Below are positions 27,301 through 35,409 of a stretch of DNA of 64,000 bases, in pieces. Made by a program: the position numbers and the translations under genes. The notes beneath the pieces are model-generated. The model saw only the letters and a list, made by a program, of their open reading frames with translations. It made no database searches and was not told the origin of the DNA. The DNA is taken from contig CANNDC010000013.1 in the NCBI GenBank assembly GCA_947503265.1, positions 43,222-107,221 of the forward strand. Reading direction: 5' to 3'. The stretch's first letter is position 1. Every line of letters begins with the position of its first letter. This DNA comes from an uncultured Alteromonadaceae bacterium (GTDB lineage: Bacteria; Pseudomonadota; Gammaproteobacteria; Enterobacterales; Alteromonadaceae).

Positions 27301-28494
27301 ATGCCATCAATGAAGAATGTCATCTTGAGCTTAGCAATGACCTTCTCTACTGCTGTGATGTTTGTGCACGCAGCCAACCATCAAGAAAAAAATGGCCTGC
27401 TTGTCATAGAAGCAGAACATTTCGCGACTCAACATAAAGACGATATTCGTAGGTGGATCATATTTTCTGAAGATTCGCCGCAACAACACCGCTTAGCCGA
27501 TAACGACCTTCCTCATTTTACAGATGCCAGCGGAGGTCAGTATATTGAAATACTGCCTGACACCCGTACAAACCATCATGAAACACTAGTAAAAGGCGAA
27601 AACTTCACTAACCTTGGTGGAGAAATTGCTGTGCTATCCTACCCTGCCTATTTTGAAACAACCGGCACTTATTACGTTTGGGCCAGATCATTTAGTACGG
27701 GAAGTGAAGACAACGGTATCCACATTGGTCTAAACAATACATGGCCAGAGAGCAGCCAAAGACTTCAACTATGTGAAGGGAAGCATAAATGGACATGGTC
27801 GTCTGCTCAGCGCATTAAAACCAATCACTGTGGCACACCCAACACCATTACCTTGAACATCCCTAGTCCAGGTGTTCATAACATAATGATTTCCATGCGT
27901 GAAGATGGCTTTGAATTAGATAAACTGGTTTTAACGACTGATAAAGACTTTAATCCGGCTAACTTTAATGCAAAAAACGGTGAGCTAGCAGAGACGGTAT
28001 CAGCCCCCCCAGCACTAGCTCATAAAAAGATGTTTTTGGACGTGCACGAGTATACTCGAATTTATTACGCTACAACTGATTTTACAGCAGCCGACAGCAC
28101 TGAAATCCCACTTTTCCGTAGCGATAAACACCACGCTTTGGCCATTGATTCTGCGCTGCCAGCAAATCAAAACAAATACGCCTTTGCTCAAGTCAAGATA
28201 GATAAAAAAGACGCCGGAACCCGCAAACTGACTTTAGTTACATTGGCTGAAACTGGTGCGAGATCCAACTACAAGGTATTCCTCAACGATAAAGAAATCG
28301 GGCAATTCACTAATCCAGTTACCACCATAGCCTTTCAGGAAAGCTATTTTCATCTGAACAACATAAACTTAAAAGAAGGCGACATCATTAAAGTCGCTAA
28401 CATGGCCGTCAGTGATGACGTTATGCGAGAAAGTAATCCCAAATCATCTAGCAACGGATTATGGCGCGCTTTAATACTAGCGAGGGAAAAATAA
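27301..28494 (+). CDS. Exported CBM-like protein with a C-terminal module shared with the nucleoside-hydrolase-like protein
   Basis: A 397-residue protein with a signal peptide (cleaved near FVHAA). Residues about 30-210 begin LLVIEAEHF and contain GGEIAVLSYPAYF, GTYYVWARSFS and GVHNIMISMREDGFELDKL, the pattern of CBM6/GH115-C-terminal type carbohydrate-binding domains. Residues about 245-397 (IPLFRSDKHHALAID, YKVFLNDKEIGQF, GLWRAL) match the N-terminal module of the protein at 23621-25786. It begins 1 base after the GH105 stop and ends 2 bases before the sulfatase start. No catalytic residues are recognised; a binding role is inferred. Confidence 0.65.
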   Translation: MPSMKNVILSLAMTFSTAVMFVHAANHQEKNGLLVIEAEHFATQHKDDIRRWIIFSEDSPQQHRLADNDLPHFTDASGGQYIEILPDTRTNHHETLVKGENFTNLGGEIAVLSYPAYFETTGTYYVWARSFSTGSEDNGIHIGLNNTWPESSQRLQLCEGKHKWTWSSAQRIKTNHCGTPNTITLNIPSPGVHNIMISMREDGFELDKLVLTTDKDFNPANFNAKNGELAETVSAPPALAHKKMFLDVHEYTRIYYATTDFTAADSTEIPLFRSDKHHALAIDSALPANQNKYAFAQVKIDKKDAGTRKLTLVTLAETGARSNYKVFLNDKEIGQFTNPVTTIAFQESYFHLNNINLKEGDIIKVANMAVSDDVMRESNPKSSSNGLWRALILAREK

Positions 28495-28496
28495 TC

Positions 28497-29996
28497 ATGG
28501 TTACCATACTGAGTCATCACCTGAATAAGGTACTCCAATTTAAGCGCAGCATTTTTATTGTCGTTTACATCGTGTTGAGTTCGCTTCTTCTTGCGGCATG
28601 CAGCCACCAACCAAACGAACCCTCTAAACAAGCTCAGGCACCATCCGAAAAGCCAAATATTTTGTTTATATTGGCAGACGATCATCGGTGGGACATGTTA
28701 GGAAAGTATCATCCAATCATTAAGACTCCCAATTTAGACAAACTAGCCAATAAGGGCACCGTATTTAAAAACGCTTTTGTCACCACACCTATCTGTGCGA
28801 CAAGCCGAGTAAGTATCCTGTCGGGTTTGACCGAGCGCACTCACGATTTTACGTTTGGTCGTCCCAAGACGGGGGCAATTGAATCTTCGAACATGTACCC
28901 TAATGTTGTAAAAAATAGTGGATATAGCACGGCTTTTGTTGGTAAATACGAAATTGGTATTTCCGGTGACAACGCGGAACGTTTTGACTTTTTCAAACCT
29001 TTGCTACAAGCGAAAACTGTCGAATATAAGGGACAAACACTACCCCAGACTTACTATATCGCTGAATTGGCAAAAGAGTTTATTGATCAGTCGAAGGATT
29101 CAGGTGCGCCATGGACAATGGCAGTAAACTTTTGGGACCCTCATGCCCATGATAAAGACCAAGTTGATCAGTACCATTACCCTCAAGAATTTTCTGACAT
29201 GTATGAAGATGTCACCATTCCACCAGCTAAATTTTCTGATGATGCGACTTTCAATGCACTACCAGAATTTTTGCAAGAATCCATAGGCCGAGTGCGTTGG
29301 CAATACCGATATTCGACACCTGAAATGTATCAAAAAATGGTGAAACGCTACTATCGTGCTATCTCCGGCGTAGATAAAGCGGTAGGCATGATTTATGAAA
29401 AGCTTGAACAATCTGGTATGGCTGACAATACAGTAATTATCTACATGGGTGACAATGGCTACAACTTGAATGAACGTCAGCTTGCGGGAAAGTGGTTTGG
29501 ATGGGAAGAAGACTTACGAGTGCCGCTAATTGTTTATGACCCTAGAAATGCAAAATCTCATGGTAAAGAGATATTCGAAATGGCGCTGAATATCGATATT
29601 CCTTCAACAATTGTGGATTTGGCGGGAGCGGCAGAGCCTTCGACTTATCAGGGGGAAAGTTTAACGCCTTTGCTAAACGATCAAGCAAACATTGATTGGC
29701 GTGATGAGTTTTTCTTCGAACACATGTACCAACCAAAACGTGTCTCAATTCCCCCTACTGTAGGCTTGCGAACCAAAGAATGGAAATACGTAGATTTTTA
29801 TAAAAACGATTTTCAGCAATTGTTTGATCTTAAGAATGATCCTGAAGAAAAAATCAATTTAATTGACTCTCCCGATCACCAAGAGCTGGTAAAAAAACTG
29901 AGCGATAGAGTTGATTACTACATTGAAAAGTATGAACAACAAAGAACCGATGAAATAAAGCAACGTCCGTCGTTTATCAACGTCAGACACGAATAA
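28497..29996 (+). CDS. S1-family sulfatase lipoprotein with CATSR modification motif
   Basis: Formylglycine-type sulfatase with a lipobox (LLLAAC). The ATG at 28497 has GAGGG ten bases upstream and lies 2 bases after the previous stop; the frame start at 28461 would overlap that gene. Metal-binding NILFILADDHRWDM is followed by C100-A-T-S-R104, with threonine where proline or alanine is usual. FWDPHAHDKDQ, GDNGYNLNERQLAGKW and a long C-terminal domain complete the fold. It is embedded between the CBM-like protein and a GMC oxidoreductase pair. Confidence 0.9.
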   Translation: MVTILSHHLNKVLQFKRSIFIVVYIVLSSLLLAACSHQPNEPSKQAQAPSEKPNILFILADDHRWDMLGKYHPIIKTPNLDKLANKGTVFKNAFVTTPICATSRVSILSGLTERTHDFTFGRPKTGAIESSNMYPNVVKNSGYSTAFVGKYEIGISGDNAERFDFFKPLLQAKTVEYKGQTLPQTYYIAELAKEFIDQSKDSGAPWTMAVNFWDPHAHDKDQVDQYHYPQEFSDMYEDVTIPPAKFSDDATFNALPEFLQESIGRVRWQYRYSTPEMYQKMVKRYYRAISGVDKAVGMIYEKLEQSGMADNTVIIYMGDNGYNLNERQLAGKWFGWEEDLRVPLIVYDPRNAKSHGKEIFEMALNIDIPSTIVDLAGAAEPSTYQGESLTPLLNDQANIDWRDEFFFEHMYQPKRVSIPPTVGLRTKEWKYVDFYKNDFQQLFDLKNDPEEKINLIDSPDHQELVKKLSDRVDYYIEKYEQQRTDEIKQRPSFINVRHE

Positions 29997-30022
29997 CGTT
30001 TTAAAAATTTAAAGGTAAAACG

Positions 30023-30607
30023 ATGGAAAGACGTGACATATTAAAATATGCAGCATCGATCACTGGCGTTGCTATATGTGCTCCTCTTACAACTTCACTT
30101 TTAGTGGGGTGTAGTAGCGAAAAGCCAATCTCTATGGCAGTAGCCGTGCCACTTGCAGATAAAAAGCCTGCGTTCTTTGACCAAGAAGCATTCAAGCTTT
30201 TAACGCAGTTAATGGATGTTATTTTACCGAGAACCGACACCCCTTCTGCTTCTGATGTAGAAGTGAGTTTGATTATGGACAATATGTTCAACAAGGTTTT
30301 CGAAGATGATTATCGACAAGATTTTTTAAAGAGGTTTGTTCAGTTAAAAGACTATTTGGAAACCCAAAATTTTGCAATCTCTGGACCAAAAGAGCAGTTG
30401 GCTGTTGTGAAAACGATAGAAGCGACTCCTGATAACGAGAAAAACTCAGTATTCCGCTCGTATATAGATATCAAACAACAAACAATTTCTTATTATTTAG
30501 CGACGGAAGAAGTTGCTGAGAAACATTTGAATTACCTTCCAATTCCAGGTGGATACACGCCGTGTATTTCTTTGGAAGAAGCAGGTGGAAAGGCGTGGGC
30601 GGAATAA
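30023..30607 (+). CDS. Gluconate 2-dehydrogenase subunit 3 family protein with Tat-type signal
   Basis: Small partner subunit of a flavin-dependent sugar dehydrogenase. The N-terminus MERRDILKYAASITGVAIC is a twin-arginine type signal, and FFDQEAFKLLTQLMDVILPRTDTPSASD is recognisable from the gluconate 2-dehydrogenase subunit 3 family (quoted here as FKLLTQLMDVILPRTDTP). In known pairs the small subunit carries the flavoprotein to the periplasm. It is followed after 2 bases by the GMC subunit. Confidence 0.88.
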   Translation: MERRDILKYAASITGVAICAPLTTSLLVGCSSEKPISMAVAVPLADKKPAFFDQEAFKLLTQLMDVILPRTDTPSASDVEVSLIMDNMFNKVFEDDYRQDFLKRFVQLKDYLETQNFAISGPKEQLAVVKTIEATPDNEKNSVFRSYIDIKQQTISYYLATEEVAEKHLNYLPIPGGYTPCISLEEAGGKAWAE

Positions 30608-30609
30608 TT

Positions 30610-32298
30610 ATGACAACTAAATTTGATGCGATTGTAATCGGCTCTGGTATTTCTGGTGGCTATAGCGCAATGGAACTATGCAAAAAGGGCTACAAAACGC
30701 TCATGCTAGAACGAGGGCGAATGGTAGAGCATGGTGATTACCCCACGGCCCACATGGACAAATGGGACTTGCCAAACTTAGGCCAAGTCAGCTTGGAAGA
30801 AAAGAATAAGCATTATTTCAAGCAAGATAAACTTCACTGGTGGGTGAAAGAAGATGTTAAACATTTCATCAATAAAGATGACGAATACCCATACGATGAA
30901 GATGAAGACTTTGCATGGATCCGTGGACACCATGTTGGAGGACGCTCGGTAATGTGGGGAAGACATTGTCCCCGCTTGAGCGATATCGACTTTGAAGCCA
31001 ATAAGAAGGAAGGTATCGCAGTAGATTGGCCTATTAGATATGCCGATATCGAACCTTGGTATGACTATGTTGAACCATTCATTGGAATTGCCGGTCAAGC
31101 TGAAGGGCTAAAACAAGCACCCGATGGCAAATTTATAGCCCCCTTCCCGCTCAACTGTGTAGAGCAGAAAATGCGAGAAGCGGTAAAAGCCAAATATCCT
31201 GAACGAATCATCACGCCATGTCGAACCGCGAATTTGAGCGAATATAATCCTGAAGTACATAAGGGAACTCGTGGCCCCTGTATGGCAAGGAACCGCTGCA
31301 AACGAGGCTGTCCATTCGGTGCCTATTTCAGTACACAGTCTGCGACTTTGCCAGTCGCCCGAGAAACCGGCTTACTCACATTGCAATCCGACGCTATCGT
31401 AATGGAAATAATCTATGATGCCGAACAAAGGAAAGCCACAGGTGTAAAAGTTAAAGACGCTAATACGGGTGAAATTACCCTGTACCAAGCGCGTATTATT
31501 TTCTGTAATGCGAGTACTGTAGGTACTGCTGCTATTTTACTAAATAGCCGCTCTGAAACCTTTCCAAATGGTTTGGGTAATACCAGTGGTGAGCTAGGAC
31601 ACAATTTGATGGACCATCATTATGGAATGGGCGCTTCTGGCACCATAGAAGGTCATGAGGATGAATATTACAGGGGTCGAAAACCAAAGGGCTTTTATAT
31701 TCCTCCCTTCACCAATATTGACGAAAAAACCAGACAAAAAAATTATATTCGTAATTTTGGTTATCAAGGTGGCGCCTCACGCAGCACCAACTCACCAGAG
31801 GGTGTTGTGGGTACTGAATTAAAAGATGCTATTTTAAAACCCGGGAAATGGCGAGTTAGCATGGAGTGTTTTGGCGAAATATTGCCCTACCATGAAAATC
31901 GAATGTATCTGAACTTTGACAAACGTGACAAACATGGCTTACCAATCATAACGTTCGACGCCAAGTTACGTGAAAACGAAATAAAAATGCGTGAACACGG
32001 CGTTGAATGTGCGATAGAAATGCTAAAAGCTGCTGGTTGTAAAGATATTCGAGGTCGAAACAATGTCACTGCTATTGGCGCGTGTATCCATGAAATGGGA
32101 ACCGCCAGAATGGGACATGACCCTAAAACATCTGTACTGAATAAATGGAACCAAATGCACGATGTTCCAAATGTATTTGTAACGGATGGTGCTTGTATGA
32201 CAAGCGCTGGTACGCAAAACCCATCTCTAACTTATATGGCTCTCTCTGCCCGAGCAGTAGATTATGCTGACAAGCAAATCAAAGCAAACAAGTTATGA
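30610..32298 (+). CDS. GMC-family FAD oxidoreductase, catalytic subunit of a sugar dehydrogenase
   Basis: FAD-dependent dehydrogenase of the glucose-methanol-choline superfamily in the gluconate/glucoside-3-dehydrogenase branch. Start ATG 30610 gives the Rossmann motif IVIGSGISGGYSAMELC at residue 9; the earlier frame start overlaps the small subunit. HHVGGRSVMWGRHCPR, a cysteine-rich GPCMARNRCKRGCPFGAY, and the C-terminal CIHEMGTARMGHD and GTQNPSLTYMALSARA (active-site region) are present. No signal of its own: export would depend on the Tat signal of the small subunit. Relatives oxidise sugar C3 hydroxyls; the substrate here may be a ulvan-derived sugar. Confidence 0.9.
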   Translation: MTTKFDAIVIGSGISGGYSAMELCKKGYKTLMLERGRMVEHGDYPTAHMDKWDLPNLGQVSLEEKNKHYFKQDKLHWWVKEDVKHFINKDDEYPYDEDEDFAWIRGHHVGGRSVMWGRHCPRLSDIDFEANKKEGIAVDWPIRYADIEPWYDYVEPFIGIAGQAEGLKQAPDGKFIAPFPLNCVEQKMREAVKAKYPERIITPCRTANLSEYNPEVHKGTRGPCMARNRCKRGCPFGAYFSTQSATLPVARETGLLTLQSDAIVMEIIYDAEQRKATGVKVKDANTGEITLYQARIIFCNASTVGTAAILLNSRSETFPNGLGNTSGELGHNLMDHHYGMGASGTIEGHEDEYYRGRKPKGFYIPPFTNIDEKTRQKNYIRNFGYQGGASRSTNSPEGVVGTELKDAILKPGKWRVSMECFGEILPYHENRMYLNFDKRDKHGLPIITFDAKLRENEIKMREHGVECAIEMLKAAGCKDIRGRNNVTAIGACIHEMGTARMGHDPKTSVLNKWNQMHDVPNVFVTDGACMTSAGTQNPSLTYMALSARAVDYADKQIKANKL

Positions 32299-32332
32299 TT
32301 ATTACGCGTAAATTGCCTAGGTTGAAGTTAGT

Positions 32333-35149
32333 ATGATTCGCAAATATAAATTGGTTTTATCATCTGCATTTTTTTACTTAGCAGTAGCATGTTCGAATTC
32401 TACAGTATCCCATCCCGAAGAAGGGGCTGGTACTTCCGCAAATAAACTACTAGTCAGTGGTAATGCCTTGCCACTCAATATCCATACACAAACGCCAGGT
32501 TTGTCGTGGCAAGCCAATGTGAAACAACAGTTTGCATATCAAATTCAAGTGGCTTCTTCTAAGGAAAACTTGTCCAGCGAGTATGCTGATTTGTGGGACA
32601 GTGGCAAAACTATCAGTAAAGCGTCCCGCAACATCCCATATTCAGGCAAAGCGCTTAGTGCCAGAGATAAAGCTTTCTGGCGAGTAAGAGTCTGGCAACC
32701 CAATAAAGCAGATCCAGAAAACTGGAGTGAAATTTCACAGTGGGAGATGGGATTACTCCAGCCTTCGGATTGGCAAGCGAAATGGTTACAAGTTAAGTTA
32801 CCTTATGTCACTGAAACTGACGTGAATGTAGAACAGTGGATTAATTTAGTCGGTACCGTTGAAAATGAAGATGGCTCAATGGATACGCCGGCAATCGAAA
32901 AGCTCGTTGCCATGCCCAGTGCAAGTTTGTTTAGGCATGAATTTGAGGTAGTTAAAAAGCTAACACGCGCGACGCTATTCAGCACTGCAGGTGGCTACTA
33001 TGAAATATTTGTCAACGGGGAAAAAGTAAAAGACCGCCTAATGGATCCGGGTCAAACAGACTTTGATAAACGCATTTTGTACAACGCCGACAATGTCACT
33101 CATCTTGTTAAAAATGGCCAGAACGCTATTGGTGTGCATCTGGGCAGCGGTTGGTACGATGAAGACATTGCATTTAGCCGTTGGAAAAACCCGGATGGCG
33201 AATATGCCAATAGATCGAATGGCTCATATACTTTCGGGCAACCAACCTTTATTGCTCAATTAGAATTAACCTTTAGTGATGGTAGCACTCAAATCGTTAG
33301 TTCAAATGAAAAGTGGATGAGTCACTCATCGGCCGTTATAAAAGAAGGTATCTTTTCGGGTGAATTGTACGACGCCAATAAAGCGATCAACCTCTGGCAC
33401 AATGTTGGAGCTGACCTCCATGATTGGCAACCGGTTCGCGTCTTGGAAAACTGGCCTACATTGCGTTTAGAACCGCAACTTTTGCCGCCTATTCGCCCAG
33501 TCAAAAAAATGCAGCCTGTGAAAATACTGCAACCTAGAGAAGGAGTTTGGGTGTATGATTTTGGCCAAAACTTTACCGGAATACCAACCCTTCATTTAAA
33601 TAAACTCACACTAACATCTGGGCAAGCTATATTCTTGCGTTTCGCCGAATGGGCAGATGACAAAGGTAACATCAGTCAACTCAGTGGTGGTAGTTGGGCA
33701 ACTCATTTAAATGCAGTAGACGGATTTATCGCTTCTAAAAATAATCCTGCTACTTGGACACCAAGTTTTACCTGGCACGGATTTCGATATATCGAAGTTA
33801 CTGGCATCAATGAACAACCACAGTTAGATGTGTTAACTGCACAGTTAATTCGAAGTGATGTTGAACGCGTCGGCTACTTTGAGAGTTCTGATCCACTAAT
33901 AAATAGAATACATGATACTGCACTGTGGAGTTATGAAAGCAACTTGATGAGTGTTCCCTTAGATTGCCCTATCCGTGAAAAAGCAGGATGGACAGGTGAT
34001 GCTCATGCTGCTTTGATCACCGGCAACTACAACTTCAACATGCAAACTTTCTGGCCTAAGTATTTGGGTGATTTCAAAACGGCAATTAACATCGCTCCGA
34101 CTGTGGTACCTGGAAAACGCACCGGAGGAAAAAAGATTGATTGGGCAGTAGCCGAGGTGTTCATTGCTTGGGAACATTATCGACATCACGGCGATATTCA
34201 AGTACTCAAAAACCAATACCATAGCTTGATTGAGTACATGGATTTTGGCCAGAGCCAAATGTCAAATTTCTTAATCGAGAATGGCTATGGAGACTGGTGT
34301 GACCCAGTTCCCTCTCCCGGTACACCCAGAATTGGAGGACGAGGAACGCCCCAATGGACAAGTACCACAGTCACTAGTACCGCATTGTTTGCTCAAGCTG
34401 CGAATTACATGAGCAAAATTGCAAAGGTGTTAGATAAACCCAATGACCAGAATAAATTCAGCACCTTATACAAAAACTTAAGTCATGGATTTCACCAAGC
34501 ACTTTATAACTCAGATACCGGGCATTATGGTAGCCAAACAGCCGATGCGATGGCTTTACGATTTGGCATCACGCCCCCCGAACTTAGACAAAGTGTTGCC
34601 GATGCTCTTCATCGTGACGTAACCGAAAAATGGAAAGGTCATTCGTCAGTCGGTGCATTAGGTCAAACATGGTTGTACTTAGCATTAAGTGATTATGGAT
34701 ACACTGATACCGCGTTTGAGATATTCAAAGCTGAAGGCTATCCGGGATATACCTACCTTTATGACGAGTTGGATGGCACGACACTTTGGGAACGAAAAGG
34801 TGCATTTGATCCAACGAAAGGAAAAGGGCCATTGCGTTCTTTGAACCACCCTTTTCACAGTGGCTACGACGGTTGGTTCTATCAAGGTTTGGGGGGAATA
34901 AGACCTTTGGAGAATAGTGTCGGATTCCAAGAATTCATGCTGAAACCAGTTTTTCCAAAGGCGTTGAATAAAGTAGCTGTTAGATATGACAGCGGGTATG
35001 GAGAAATTAAAAGCCGCTGGGAACGAATCAGTGATCAAATTCACTGGCACGTATCTATTCCCAACAATACCAGTGCATGGGTGCATCTCCCTGACAAACC
35101 TAAGCAGTTAGTTCAAGCAGGCGAGCATATATTTACGATTAAACGATAA
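32333..35149 (+). CDS. GH78 alpha-L-rhamnosidase lipoprotein
   Basis: 938-residue inverting alpha-L-rhamnosidase releasing rhamnose from oligosaccharides. Lipobox AVAC lies near residue 20. An N-terminal fibronectin-like domain (FWRVRVWQP) is followed by an accessory beta-sandwich (YEIFVNGEKVKDR, WVYDFGQNFTGIP), and then the (alpha/alpha)6 barrel with D544-CPIREKAGWTGDAH, which contains the acidic catalytic region including Glu549. LDGTTLWERKGAF and LNHPFHSGYDGWFYQGLGGI end the barrel. The usual RDERLGW is here REKAGW. It closes the 26109-35149 operon. Confidence 0.93.
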   Translation: MIRKYKLVLSSAFFYLAVACSNSTVSHPEEGAGTSANKLLVSGNALPLNIHTQTPGLSWQANVKQQFAYQIQVASSKENLSSEYADLWDSGKTISKASRNIPYSGKALSARDKAFWRVRVWQPNKADPENWSEISQWEMGLLQPSDWQAKWLQVKLPYVTETDVNVEQWINLVGTVENEDGSMDTPAIEKLVAMPSASLFRHEFEVVKKLTRATLFSTAGGYYEIFVNGEKVKDRLMDPGQTDFDKRILYNADNVTHLVKNGQNAIGVHLGSGWYDEDIAFSRWKNPDGEYANRSNGSYTFGQPTFIAQLELTFSDGSTQIVSSNEKWMSHSSAVIKEGIFSGELYDANKAINLWHNVGADLHDWQPVRVLENWPTLRLEPQLLPPIRPVKKMQPVKILQPREGVWVYDFGQNFTGIPTLHLNKLTLTSGQAIFLRFAEWADDKGNISQLSGGSWATHLNAVDGFIASKNNPATWTPSFTWHGFRYIEVTGINEQPQLDVLTAQLIRSDVERVGYFESSDPLINRIHDTALWSYESNLMSVPLDCPIREKAGWTGDAHAALITGNYNFNMQTFWPKYLGDFKTAINIAPTVVPGKRTGGKKIDWAVAEVFIAWEHYRHHGDIQVLKNQYHSLIEYMDFGQSQMSNFLIENGYGDWCDPVPSPGTPRIGGRGTPQWTSTTVTSTALFAQAANYMSKIAKVLDKPNDQNKFSTLYKNLSHGFHQALYNSDTGHYGSQTADAMALRFGITPPELRQSVADALHRDVTEKWKGHSSVGALGQTWLYLALSDYGYTDTAFEIFKAEGYPGYTYLYDELDGTTLWERKGAFDPTKGKGPLRSLNHPFHSGYDGWFYQGLGGIRPLENSVGFQEFMLKPVFPKALNKVAVRYDSGYGEIKSRWERISDQIHWHVSIPNNTSAWVHLPDKPKQLVQAGEHIFTIKR

Positions 35150-35153
35150 AATC

Positions 35154-35208
35154 GAAAGGTGACTTTATAATCATTTGTTAATGAAATGAGTAAATAATTT
35201 CACCTTTT
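35154..35208 (+). terminator. Possible terminator after GH78
   Basis: Outer stem AAAGGTGA (35155-35162) with TCACCTTT (35200-35207), an inner CATTT/AAATG stem, then TTCC. It lacks a strong U tract, so confidence is limited. Confidence 0.35.
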
Positions 35209-35290
35209 CCTTAAACAAAAACGCCGCACATGGCGCACCTTCCCACTTTTTCATCCTGTTATTCAAAGAGTTAAAAAAACCCAAGCAAAG

Positions 35291-35392
35291 ATAGTTATAA
35301 AATTGTTAACTTCTATGTTAACCTTCATTTACGGTCATATAGTTTCATTTACGATCTTTTAACACCACTTTGAATCAAAAATAGTTATAAAA
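35291..35392 (+). promoter_or_regulatory. Direct repeats in front of the PL24-like lyase
   Basis: TTCATTTACGGTC (35324-35336) recurs as TTCATTTACGATC (35344-35356) exactly 20 bases on, two helical turns. ATAGTTATAAAA occurs at 35291-35302 and again at 35381-35392. The 260-base gap contains no gene, so these are candidate operator elements for the lyase. Confidence 0.5.
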
Positions 35393-35409
35393 CACTTTGG
35401 GAGTAACCA

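Noticed and set aside
35154..35208. Treating the long-loop inverted repeat after GH78 as a firm terminator
   Set aside because: The stem is only 8 bp with a 37-base interior and no clear U run; kept only as a low-confidence entry.
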